Assembly (NCBI GenBank): GCA_002286715.1 | Contig: NSJX01000020.1 | Coordinates: forward strand, 319,873 to 383,872 | Reading direction: 5' to 3' | DNA: 64,000 nt | DNA from: Dentipellis sp. KUC8613 | Taxonomy: Eukaryota; Basidiomycota; Agaricomycetes; Russulales; Hericiaceae | Part shown: piece by piece, positions 25,350-35,695 of the stretch | Position numbering within the stretch: the first letter of the stretch is position 1 | Layout of the letters: the number at the start of each line of letters is the position of its first letter | Made by a program: the position numbers and the translations under genes | Notes under the pieces: model-generated | Told to the model about the DNA's origin: nothing | What the model saw: only the letters and a program-made list of their open reading frames with translations | Database searches by the model: none

Positions 25350-25762
25350 CATGATCCACACCCGCACAAAAATACAAACCACGATGCCCGAAGCGCACTC
25401 GGAGAAAACGAAGCCCCCCGCGCGACACAGGCACTCCCGAAAGAAAGCCATCGATCTAGACTTCCTGACGCCCACAGCGCGTCAAGATAGAGACAAGCAG
25501 ACGCAGACTTCTACTGGCGCTGGCGCTTCGTCCGCGCGGGGTATCACACCCGCCGAAACACGCAAGAAGGCGCATATGTATGTACACACCTACAACTCAG
25601 AACTCAGAACTTCAAATTCAGCAAAGATACGTGCGAACCGCAGCTGAGACGCTCGATGTTGTGAGCGTCCGTTTGGACCGGGCACCTTGCCCATCGCACA
25701 AGTACTGCTACGCCGGTGCACCAGCAGGCCAGAGCACGGCGGATACCGACGCGGATGCATAA
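25350..25762 (+). CDS. Possible small basic protein (doubtful)
   Basis: An ATG at 25350 opens about 75 codons of hydrophilic sequence (MIHTRTKIQTTMPEAHSEKT, then RKKAIDLDFLTP and GITPAETRKKAHM). A GTATGT donor near 25577 or GTACAC near 25581 could join it to a tcag acceptor before 25622, giving YQRYVRTAAETLDVVSVRLD and a stop at 25762. Composition (Lys/Arg-rich, Thr/Gln-rich) looks more protein-like than the surrounding ORFs, but the phase only works with the weaker donor and I know no homologue. Confidence 0.25.
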
Positions 25763-25964
25763 CGCTCGCACACCAAAGCGGGCGCACAACACCTCACATA
25801 CAGACACCAGCGCAACAGCTCGCCGCACGCAGCAGATCCCGCGCTCCCGGCGAACCCTCCCGCATCGTCCATGACGAGCCCTGACGTCCCCCGTCCACGC
25901 CAGACCGCAACCTTTATACACCTCGGACCACCCAAGCTCGAACGCGGGCCGACGAGGCGCGACA

Positions 25965-28580
25965 CGATGCAGCGCGACACGTAAGGGCTCGGGCTCGCGA
26001 GGAAGCAGGCACCGCGCGGGGGCTTTTGCGAATGCACTGGTAATGCTTACGGTAACGGTAACTTTAAAACTTTGTTTTTATCCGGAGCGGCGGGGGGCGC
26101 TTGGGCTTGGTGTTGCGCGTGTGTACATGTGCGGGTAGGGTCCCGGTGCGTCGTGGTCGGAGGCCGTTGCGATGTTGCGAGGTGACGAACGTGCGCGCTG
26201 GAGTGCAGTGCGGGTGGAACTTGGGATTTGGGACTTCGGCGTAAGCGCAGAGTCCGTGAAATTTGCATTGATTCCGCAGGTGGCATCTTCGGCCGAGGTG
26301 GACTTGGCCCGAGTCTGGTTTGGCACAAGGTGCGGGAGCTCGGGGGCGTGCAGGAAAAGAAGACCGCGTCTACGCGTCGCGGTGGCTATACGGTACGTGC
26401 ATCCGATGATAGTGGAGGACCTGGTGGAATGATGTAGAGGCCTCTAGATTCAGGTTACTATGAGCTTGGTCCGAGGCTAAAGGCTATGTTTACGATGCAG
26501 ATGCGCGTGTGGTGCAATATGTATGACTTACATGCATGTCATCTGGGGCACATATCTCTGATATTCTGATCCCCAACGCGTGAAATATTGAGCGAGACTA
26601 CGGTACGCGACCGGGAGTACTTGCTCAAGAGCATTACAAAACTGGAAGATCGACGCTGCGTCACGTGGACGCGACTGTACGCTCACGCCGGACGGAACGT
26701 GCAGGGTAGGCCTACTGGGTGCAGCTCTGTTCTACCGCCAGGATTTCTGGCCAGTGATGACGAACCTCGCTTCCAAAGGCGCTTCAGAGCTTTGACGGTG
26801 CTCATGCCATTTGGCTCAACATGATAGGACCATTCACCACCTTCCAGCGCCCCTCATCTCATTCGCACTTCGCAGTGCTCCACCCTAGGCAGGCCACCAC
26901 CATCGTGCATCCTGCCTTTCAGAATCTCTCTGTGGAGCACGTCTGCGTCATTATTACAACGCAGTCTGGACCACAACGATGCGTGAGTCAGGCTGATCTT
27001 CGTGCAAAGCTCGGATCTTGTCTATACATGCGCAGCTCTGCACGACGCCAGACGCTCGGTGTACTTCAATCGACTCACTCGCAGGCGGATGCAAGAACCA
27101 AGAACGAGCACTCTGCTCCACCACAGGTACCTGTGGACCGCTCTCGCTCTCTGTTGGCAAGAATCGTAGACCGTGCCGGCGGCACCCGCGCGGATCTTTC
27201 GAGTTGAATTGGGTTCTGGAATTCGTCCTCGTCTGTTTTTACTTGCACTTCGCGCGGCCCGGCGGTGGCTCTGGTTCCAACACCGGCGACGACAACGACG
27301 TAATGCATGGCTCAACTTCGTCTAATATTCGGATGGTACGGCTGGCTTCTGTGGTCTCATCGACCTTGACTGCTCCTATATTCAGGACTTGCCCTCGCTA
27401 TGTCGACTTGACCTTCGGCGGGGGCTGGATATCAAAATTTAACCAACCTGATTTTCACTCTTCGACAACGGAAACCAACCCCCATTTTTACAGCCATATC
27501 TGTGCATTGTCGTACCTAATTGGGTTGGTTGGGCTGCAGGTGAGGCGATCCCTGCACGGATCCCGGGTTTCTGGCATCGGTACTTGCTTCAAGTTTACGC
27601 AGTGGCGAGACCCAAGTATCCTGCCGTATGTCCGTCCTTCGTGGTAACGTAAATTTCAACGGACAAAATATAATAAAACGGCCTCTAGATTGCATTACTT
27701 CTGCACCGCACCGCTCTGCATCCTCACGAGGCTTCGCACCCTACTTTCAATGGCGAGCTTGCGAAGTTAGCACTCTACCTCGTGACCCAAACAGAGAACT
27801 CAACGCCCACAGACGTAGAACGGAGAGCTAGGAAAGCGGGACGTCTTCATTTGAGTCGCAGTACATCCGACGAGGCCCACCAGGCAGCTGCTGAAGAGTA
27901 CGTACGCCAACTCTGACAAGAATAACACCCACATTTATTTCTAGAATACCGCTCAATAATAGCACACCTGCAGGTGCTGGGCTTGCACCTCGGCCGCGTG
28001 GGGGAACGCATTCACCGGGATACTGATACTGACACAAACACGCATGCTTCACCGCATCTCCTATTCTAAGACATGAACTTCTGTGAGCCTCCGTGCAAAT
28101 CGGCGATACCCCTCATCGACATCGCGTGCGTATCACCCGGGCCCAGTCTGCGGATGTAAATGGATGCAGACGCAGATTCCAAATGTATATCGGTGTCAAC
28201 CAAAGATTGTCGAGACTCAGAAGAATGATATAGGCACCGGCCGCGGACCACTATCATTGTTGGGGCGTTAGGGCTCGGCGGCGTGTCATTCATGCGGATG
28301 ACGGCGCGTACGGTACGAGACAGCGCGACAGGCCACGTAAGGAATACCGAGGCGTGCGCGGAACAGGCACCCTGCATGCCGCACGTCGGGGCCCTTTACG
28401 AGGCAAGCGGGGACGGTAACGTTAAACTTTAATTTTGCTCGCACTGAGCGCCTGGTGGATGCACTGTGAGTGGGTGTAGATAAGGGAGGGCCGCGGCAGT
28501 GTGTCACCACGATGCATTCTGGGCGGCGGTGGGCGGCCATGGTGAGCGGGGAGCGTGGCAGCGAGCTGTCGAACATGCGG
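25965..28580. repeat. Diverged duplicate pair of about 250 bp
   Basis: The segments 25965-26220 and 28318-28580 share ordered blocks: CAGCGCGACA, CACGTAAGG, CAGGCACC, GGTAACG followed by TTAAA and CTTT, then GTGGGT/GCGGGTAGGG-like and GTCGAAC/GACGAAC. They lie in the same orientation 2.35 kb apart. Between the blocks they differ by many substitutions and indels, so the duplication is old. In the first copy a TATAAAGG on the minus strand lies near 25911. Confidence 0.4.
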
Positions 28581-29008
28581 GGAGTCGAAATAACGGCATT
28601 CATTAGAATGACGAGTAGAGTCGCGGTAAGCTGTCAATATCGGCTGGTTGTACCTAAAAGTGTCAAAACAAGAAAGCTGCGGTGGAGGCAGCGGCTTAGA
28701 CCCACCCAAAATTTCATAACGGACGATACGAGGTTGCTGTCATGTCGCAAAATAGATTCCAAACACGACAATTCATAATCCCCTTGATTCACTTCGGCGC
28801 GACTGCATGTCTCGATTACGGCGATTATATACAAAGAGTAAATTAGCTTTCACAGCCAGCGAACGGGGACCAAAATACCGAACGTGGCCCCAGCCTCTAA
28901 CAAGAAAAAATAAATCAAGTGAACCAAATCCGAAACGACCAAACGAGAATGGGTATCAGCAAGCCACGAACGAAGGAGGACACACCACAGCCCTCCAACT
29001 CCTGCCCT

Positions 29009-32000
29009 CTATTCAGGAATGTCCTCCCCCAGCATCTTCGCCAGCGCATCATTCCCCTCATCCTGCGGCGCCTCATACACCGCAAACGCAGCGCCGTCCT
29101 CCGCCCCCCGCTTCGCTTTCTTGCCGCCGCTCTTGCTGTCCTTATCCCTCGCAACGCCGGCGCTCGTCCAGCCTTTGCCGCGGCCTTCGAAGACTTCGGG
29201 CCGCCGATCGAGCAGTAGGTCCAGCTCGGCGTCGCTGATGATGCTCGCCTTGCCCGCGGCGGTGCCCTGCACAACTTCGATCTTCTCGCCCTCGAGCGCG
29301 AGCAAAGAGGCGGCCATCTCGGTCATGGTCTCCTGCTTTGCGGGCTTGGAGGCCATGTTCGCGGGCATTTTGAATTTACCTGACAAAAGTTCAGGATGGA
29401 GTCGAAGGAGAGGATGTGCGGTGCGGATTCGTACCTTTGGCGATGATCATGGCCTCGAGTTGGCGTTTCTCTGTCGCGCGCTGGATGATCGTGTTCTCGA
29501 TCGTATGTTTGCTGACGAGCCTGAAGATCAACACTGGCTTTGTCTGGCCGATTCTGTGTGCACGGTCGGCCGCTTGCAGGTCCATTTGAGGATTCTAGGT
29601 GAGCGTGTTAGTGAAGGCGAGCAATTGGTACGAAGGCCACGCATACCCAGTCAGAGTCGTAGAACACGACGGTATCGGCGGCCGTGAGGTTGATGCCCAG
29701 CCCGCCTGCTCGTGTACTCAACAGGAATAAACGAGGGGCATTGGGGTCGTCGCCGCCCTTCTGGAAGCGGTTCATCTCATGGCGTCGGTCCATCGGTTTT
29801 GACGAGCCGTCGATACGGCATAGTGGCCATCCTTTGAACTCAGTTGCCCAATCCTAAATGTCAACGTTAGACAAATACTCGGTAAGGAAAGACAGCGCGC
29901 AACGAACCTCGATGACGTCCAGCATTGTAGTAAATTGGCTGAACACCAAGACCTTGTGGCCGCGTTTGAACAACTCATCAAGCAGGCGCTCCAGAACCAT
30001 CATCTTCCCGCTCGCGTTCACCAATTCCTCGTTGACGATGTATGAGCCGGTTCGGTGATCTATTGGCCAGTCGAACAGAAACGGGTGCGAGCATACTTTA
30101 CGCAGCTGCATCACCAGGTTGTCGAGGTGCAGATTATTTATTTTCTTCACTAGAAAGCCACCAAGTATCAAACCCACACCGGAAAAGTTGAAGAGGGCTT
30201 GTACTCACCCATAGCGCGGTACGCATGCTCCCTCCCAAGCATCTCCGCGGACTTCTCAGGCTCTCGCGGTCGTGGTCTTCCGTGACCCTTCTCGAGATTC
30301 TTGAAATACTTGTCGTCGTCTCCATCCATGTCGTACTTCCCGCTCATTCGTCTTTTGCGCAATTTCCGGGGACTATCAAGGTCCGCATGGTGCGCCTTGG
30401 CGTTTGGCTTCGCAGTGACCTCAACGGGGCCCTCGTCCTCTTTCTCCTCATCCGGGCGCGCGCCGACGAGTAGCGAGCGGACGTCGTGCCGGACGAGGGC
30501 ATCGTAGATCTCGTGCTGGCGCTCGCTGAGGGGCGCGTAGAGCACGTATTCCTTCTTGGGGGGAAGGGTACGTTCCACGTCTGTTTTGACGCGCCGGAGA
30601 AGGAACGGCTTGAGGATGGCATGGAGGGTTTGGAGGATGTGCGAGCTGCGATCAGTCGATAGCACGGATGACAGCTCTGGGAGGTTGAACCTGGGCGTAT
30701 TCTGTAGTGAGTCAAACGAATGTTGGTTGGACGATGTGTACACACCATTCTTGGAAGGATTGGACGTCGTCGAAGATGTCTGGTAGGATGAAGTTCAAAA
30801 GGGACCACAGTTCGGCAAGATTGTTCTACGAAGGTATGAGCAAGACAAGATATGGGACGTTTGGCGAGAACACGTACATGTAGCGGTGTTCCTGTCAACA
30901 CCATCCGGCCGGCACTAGTATACTTCTTGATCTCCTGCATCAACTTGCAGTCCATATTCTTCAATCTATGTCCTTCATCGACCACGATATAGCCCCAATT
31001 ATACTTCGCAAGATGCTGGCGATCCTTGATGATAATCTCATAGGTAGTAATAACGACTGGAAAAGTGGACTTCTGGTGCGTCGAATTTTCGGGCTCGTCT
31101 GCCTCTTCTGGCTCGGCATCAGTGGCATCTTCCGTGAAGCCCGCCAGCTCGTCGTCGGAGTCGTTTGCTGGCTTAGACTTGCGGCGCGACGCTCGCCTTG
31201 GTTGAGACTTTCGCGGCCGCCCTCGTTTCGCTTTCGGCTTGGCTGGAGACTCCGTCGAGTTGTCGGCTGTCGCGCCTGGGATATCGAGGGACATGACTGT
31301 GCGCCTCATTTCCTTCCTCTCGTCGGGGGAGCCGTGGTAGATGCATATGGGAATCTGGAATATGTTGTTACAGACACGATCGCGTGGGAGCGGCTCTTCC
31401 GACTTACATCAGGTGCGAATTTCTCAAATTCGTCAGCCCAATTGTGCAGGACGCTTAATGGGCAAACAACAAGAAATGGACGTTCTGCACGCGTCCGGAG
31501 GTATGCAATGAATGCAATGGTTTGGATGGTCTGCAGCATTGTCAGCAAATACGGATATAAGAAAGCAGATAAATACGTTTACCTTGCCAAGACCCATCTC
31601 GTCCGCTGAATATAATTGTATGAGCATAGTGGTCCGGTCACAAGAAGAATAAAGAAATGAGCGAACCCAATATGCCCGAGATGCCGTTCTCCCACAAGCT
31701 CACCATCCACGCAACACCCTCCAGCTGGTAGTCCTTCAATGTGGCACCCGTTAGCAACGCGGGCTGGGTAAACTTAGGTTTGCTAGGTTCTTCGTCATCG
31801 TCTGCATCTTTACTCTTAGCCTCCACCTTGACGCGTTTCGCGTTGGGGGCATCGCCCGCCTCATCGTCCTCGTCCTCGTCGTCGCTGTCAATGCGCCCAC
31901 GCTTACCGCCTTTCGACTTTGAGGACGCAAATCGGCCACTGAGCCGCCCTCGGCCACGCCCCTTGGTCGCTATTTTCTTAGGTTTAGGCGTTTCTTCCGC

Positions 32001-32457
32001 GAGTGCTCCCGCAGCTGCGGCATGCTTCTCACGCGAACGGTCCATTTGGTCTTTGAGAAGATTCGCGTATAATGACGATTTCTCTAAGAGGAAGGAAAGA
32101 CGCTGCAAACGCGCTGCGGTATCCTAGAGTAATGCAATTTAGGCGTAAGCTTTCCAATCTAGTGAATAACGCTTATGACGCGTCAAGTAAACAAATGTGA
32201 ACAGACGTACCGTATCCTCATCTTGGGCTGCTTTCTTCGATGACTATGGGTGGCGGTAAATAACATAACATTGCTAAGGAAAATAAGTCGCGTGAAATGC
32301 TGCGATTACTTACAGGAGCCTTGTTTTTACTAGTGCTAGGTAGTTCGTCCGCGTCGCTAGGGGTACCTTCTATCACCGGAGGGGAAGATGCGACAGTACT
32401 GCTTGCTGGAGGAGAATTCAAATTCGAATGCAACGTTGACGGCGTTGCTGAAGACAT
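29009..32457 (-). CDS. IRC5: SNF2-family chromatin remodeller of the LSH/DDM1/IRC5 type
   Basis: Nuclear DNA-dependent ATPase that slides nucleosomes; 932 residues from twelve exons (32457-32314, 32243-32211, 32123-31667, 31605-31583, 31530-31408, 31354-30878, 30825-30746, 30690-30209, 30149-29908, 29853-29647, 29594-29435, 29379-29009). Motifs in order: [20 protein letters not shown], Walker A DEMGLGKT near 213-220, [18 protein letters not shown] near 386-389, [56 protein letters not shown] and [11 protein letters not shown]. The [18 protein letters not shown] block and N-terminal [12 protein letters not shown] match the LSH/IRC5 group rather than ISWI or Chd1. An insertion before motif II (about 286-350) carries KRGRPRK, an AT-hook core. 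Plant and animal relatives support DNA methylation; yeast Irc5 aids cohesin loading. The ATP-binding loop is encoded by a 23-nt exon. Confidence 0.93.
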
Positions 32458-32953
32458 TTTGAGGGCGGTGAGGTTGTGGTGGAGGAGCGGGGAACTTGAA
32501 CTGAGACAAGCCGTCGGCAGATTGGCGCGACACCAGGACAATTAGGTCAGCGAGACGCGTGCTGCCCGGCCCTAAACAGTTACGGTCACGTGTAACAATG
32601 TCTATATGTTGTGAAATTCGACTTCATCGTTTATTTCTATGATAATGAAGGACCTCTACGGTCAAGTGATGCAGGTGTATATAGTCTCTGAGAATCGACG
32701 ATGTGTCTACTCTTGCCACCGCATTTTTCTGGGGGCAAGGTGGCTGTCACGAAAAAGAGCGCGCCCGATTCGCTCATAGTCGCGGCCTCGAGGCCAGGCA
32801 TAACGTAAAGGACTCGTAATGTGCAAAAGGTGGCTTCAATTCATAGAAGGTGAGCTCCACGACACCGACGAGGACAACAAGGTCAGTCCGCCTCCCCTGC
32901 CTCCTTGTGCTCCCGAACTCTTCACAACCAGCAAGACGAACTCGGTCTAAACC
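32458..32953. promoter_or_regulatory. Divergent promoter region between the remodeller and the RS-rich gene
   Basis: Both neighbours start here and point away from each other. It holds a short ATG-led reading frame (32819, MCKRWLQFIE) ending at a GTGAGC donor with a matching accag acceptor at 32932, so the RS-rich gene may have a spliced leader carrying an upstream ORF. No TATA box is clear. Confidence 0.4.
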
Positions 32954-35695
32954 ATGTCGCTCTCTTCGTTCAGCACTCTATCGAGCTACAGCGACACGGA
33001 GAGTTTCCTCTCGGACAGTGACTCTGGACGCTACCGTCGCAGACGAAGATCGCAATCCCGGCTGAGGATCAAAGACCGCTCGCGCTCACGATCCCGGAGA
33101 CATGAAGACTCGAATCCTCGCTCGCTCATGGTTCCGTACAGGCCCAAGAAGCGCGAGACCTCTCGCAGAAGAAGACAGCCCACGGAGACCAACACCACCA
33201 AAGTCCGGTCCACATTGGACAGCGGATTCACGTTGGAGAGTGGATATACCTCATCCAGCGAACAGTCTTCGGTCACTCAATCTTCGGTGACGGGAACCTC
33301 GTACGAACATGTTCCAAGAAGCCATCGGCGCCGTCGAAGCTCTCGCCGGACATCCGACCTGAGTGACCTTCCTGCCGGGTCAGACAACAACAGCTTTCAG
33401 TATGAGGCTGCAAAATTGTGCAAACATTGTCGTACGTTCTCTGACTATATCTCATCCACGTACTCCAAGTCACTGACTGCTTTCCCAGATCGCTCACCTT
33501 ACGAGATACACGGACGAACGGATGTTCTCCCCGCACTTCAGCTAGACCCTTACTCTTCTTTCTCTGCGGCCTACCGCCTCACACATCTCTCTGGCGCACC
33601 TCCGTCACCCCTTTCGCCAAACTCCCCAGGTGCACCGACCCATCTCCCGCTTCACCTTCTCCCCACTTTATCGCCCACAGAAAGGCGCGCTCGCAGACTA
33701 GCGCTCGCACTCGACGCAGATGATCCAAAACTCAAAGACTGGGCTATGGAGGAGTACGTAAAGCTCGGAAAGGCCGGGCGACGTCTAGTCCGGGAAGGCG
33801 TCTTCGAGGTTCGAACGGGATATCAGGAGCCACTCGAGAGAGAAGACAAGGAAGAGCTAGAAAGAGAACACGAGTGGGCGGCCGAGCAGTTCAGTTTGGG
33901 GAAAGTGGACGACGTGTTCCGAGTTGCTGCAACGATTCTCAACGAGATGTTGGAATTGCAGGACGAGGGTGGCTTTGGGTGGAGGGAAGGCGAATGGGGC
34001 TTGGATACCCCCACCAAACCACGACCCTTCCTGCTTCGGCCCGCAGGAGAACCAGAAGACGAAAGTGGGCATTCGTCCGACGGCCATGAGGTTTCGAGGA
34101 CGCCTACGGATATCAAAGGCAAGGGCAAGGAGCGCGCGGACTCGCCACCTTCTGTGCCCCATTCTGCACCAACTGCAGTACCGACCTCCGTACCAACCAT
34201 GCCGACCTCAATACCATCTATGCCAACTTTTGTGCCCTCTATGCCGATCTCCGAATCACCTTCGCCTTCACCAGCGCCCACACATACCCCTTTCCTTCGC
34301 ACGGCATCCGGAGACACCGATACCCCAAGCGAGGCTCTGCTCAAGTACAGTATGGAGGAGGCGTACCCTCCTGACCCTGACTTATTTCCAGAACCGGAGC
34401 CCGAGCCTGAGGGACATTCGGAACCAGAATTGGAGCCAGAATCGGAGTCGGTGCCTACCGAAACACCACCATCGGCGCAAGATGTTGATCATGAGCACGA
34501 GTATGAGCCTCTGTATACCGCGCCGCATTCGTATCATTCGCCTCCGCGGCACCCGCCTGTGCGTCACTCACCTCCGCGCCGCCATTCTCCGCGTCGCTCG
34601 CCTTCGCGCCACCAGTCTCCCTACCGCTCGTCTCCACATCGCTCGTCCCCACGCCGCTCGTCTCCACACCGTTCATCTTCGCGTCGCACGCCCCAACAGC
34701 ACTCACGCAGCTCGCCTCCGCAACACTCACGCAATTCCCCTGTGCAGCATTCACGTAATTCCCCTGTGCAGCATTCACGCAGTTCGCCTTTGCGCCATTC
34801 ACATCGCTCACCTCCACGGCACTCGCATCCACGCGAGTCGTACGGCCGAGAAACCGAATTGTCGCGCTACACTTACAGAGCTCCTGCCTCTCCTTCTCCG
34901 CCCAGCGACGACGAAAATGTTGCCGTCTCTTCTGACATTGAAGGTTCTGATGGAGGGCTGACGACTCCAGGCGCCTCTCGCGCTGCTTCGCCCATCCATG
35001 GCCGGGGACGCCGACACATCTCCTCTGGGCTAACTACCCCAACGCGCTCCCCGTCGCCCCCGAGCAGCTCAGCGCCCCTTTTCGTCCCTGCTCGTCGCCC
35101 AATGCGTCTCAAAGGCGGCGCAGGTTCCGACTCCGACCCTCCGGAGTCGCATGCAGATCCGCCCTCCGACCCGCCCTCCCCCGCGCGCTCGCCATCCCCA
35201 TCTCTCTCCGCCGACCTGACGCCCGGCCCGCCACCGCCCTCCCCGTCCCCATACGTGATGCAGATCCCCAACAGCGTGCCGTTCATCCCGGCGTCGCTCG
35301 CGCTCCCCTCGCTCAGCGACGGCTCGGGGTCCGACGGCGACGAGCCGCCGTTCCCGCACACCGCGCCGCTGCCGCCGATCCAGTTCTGGCTGCCGGGCTT
35401 CCCGACGTACCCGTCGCCGCACGCGCAGCCGCACGCGCCGACGCCGCCCGCGCTCTTCCTCGCGCTCGGCGCGCGCCGCGCGTGCATCCCGTACACGCCT
35501 GCGTTCCAGGGCCTCGATCTGCGCCTCGTGCGCCCGATCAGCGCGCGCGAGCGCCTCGCGATCAAGGATGCGGTGTCCGTGCTCGAGAGCCTCGGCGCGC
35601 GCGCGTTTGGCGCGGGCGAGCGCGAGGGCGGGAGCGCGGCCGACGAGCGGAGGGCGAAGGGCGAGATGTGGAGTTTGAGTTATGTGGGGTTTTAG
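32954..35695 (+). CDS. RS/Pro-rich 913-aa protein, family unknown
   Basis: One long ORF. The N-terminus is Ser-rich then Arg-rich (GRYRRRRRSQSRLRIKDRSR), followed by an RS-like region; nuclear localisation and SR-type phosphorylation are plausible. Residues 180-340 look partly folded (ERRARRLALALDADDPKLKD, EEYVKLGKAGRRLVREGV, VFRVAATILNEMLELQDEGG). The middle is low complexity: a VPTMPTSIPSMPTFVPSMPI repeat near 415, acidic Glu/Pro near 470-500, and about ten HSR-x-SP or HRSSP units near 540-620 (QHSRNSPVQHSRNSPVQHSR). The C-terminus (810-913) seems folded: FLALGARRACIPYTPAFQGL and a helix after RPISARERLAIKDAV. Bases 33432-33488 have the look of a 57-nt intron (GTACGT, CTGAC, TTTCCCAG) yet stay open and in frame, so both forms would encode protein. 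Confidence 0.85.
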   Translation: MSLSSFSTLSSYSDTESFLSDSDSGRYRRRRRSQSRLRIKDRSRSRSRRHEDSNPRSLMVPYRPKKRETSRRRRQPTETNTTKVRSTLDSGFTLESGYTSSSEQSSVTQSSVTGTSYEHVPRSHRRRRSSRRTSDLSDLPAGSDNNSFQYEAAKLCKHCRTFSDYISSTYSKSLTAFPDRSPYEIHGRTDVLPALQLDPYSSFSAAYRLTHLSGAPPSPLSPNSPGAPTHLPLHLLPTLSPTERRARRLALALDADDPKLKDWAMEEYVKLGKAGRRLVREGVFEVRTGYQEPLEREDKEELEREHEWAAEQFSLGKVDDVFRVAATILNEMLELQDEGGFGWREGEWGLDTPTKPRPFLLRPAGEPEDESGHSSDGHEVSRTPTDIKGKGKERADSPPSVPHSAPTAVPTSVPTMPTSIPSMPTFVPSMPISESPSPSPAPTHTPFLRTASGDTDTPSEALLKYSMEEAYPPDPDLFPEPEPEPEGHSEPELEPESESVPTETPPSAQDVDHEHEYEPLYTAPHSYHSPPRHPPVRHSPPRRHSPRRSPSRHQSPYRSSPHRSSPRRSSPHRSSSRRTPQQHSRSSPPQHSRNSPVQHSRNSPVQHSRSSPLRHSHRSPPRHSHPRESYGRETELSRYTYRAPASPSPPSDDENVAVSSDIEGSDGGLTTPGASRAASPIHGRGRRHISSGLTTPTRSPSPPSSSAPLFVPARRPMRLKGGAGSDSDPPESHADPPSDPPSPARSPSPSLSADLTPGPPPPSPSPYVMQIPNSVPFIPASLALPSLSDGSGSDGDEPPFPHTAPLPPIQFWLPGFPTYPSPHAQPHAPTPPALFLALGARRACIPYTPAFQGLDLRLVRPISARERLAIKDAVSVLESLGARAFGAGEREGGSAADERRAKGEMWSLSYVGF

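Larger units (their letters stand above)
22012..29008. other. Seven-kilobase gene-poor block with diverged repeats
   Basis: No ORF in this block resembles a known family, and overlapping ORFs of similar length occupy both strands. It contains diverged internal repeats: a roughly 19-bp motif CCTCGTCCAATGCTCGGAT at 23487-23505 and 23995-24013 with weaker copies at 24564 and 27316; a hexamer TACGTC run at 24231-24256; a diverged pair of about 250 bp (25965-26220 and 28318-28580); and a tRNA-like fragment near 27721-27790. I read it as decayed repetitive DNA, perhaps with one or two small unrecognised genes. Confidence 0.5.

Noticed and set aside
22012..29008. LTR retrotransposon or DNA transposon
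   Set aside because: I looked for reverse transcriptase, integrase or transposase motifs and for long terminal repeats and found none; only short, diverged repeats are present.
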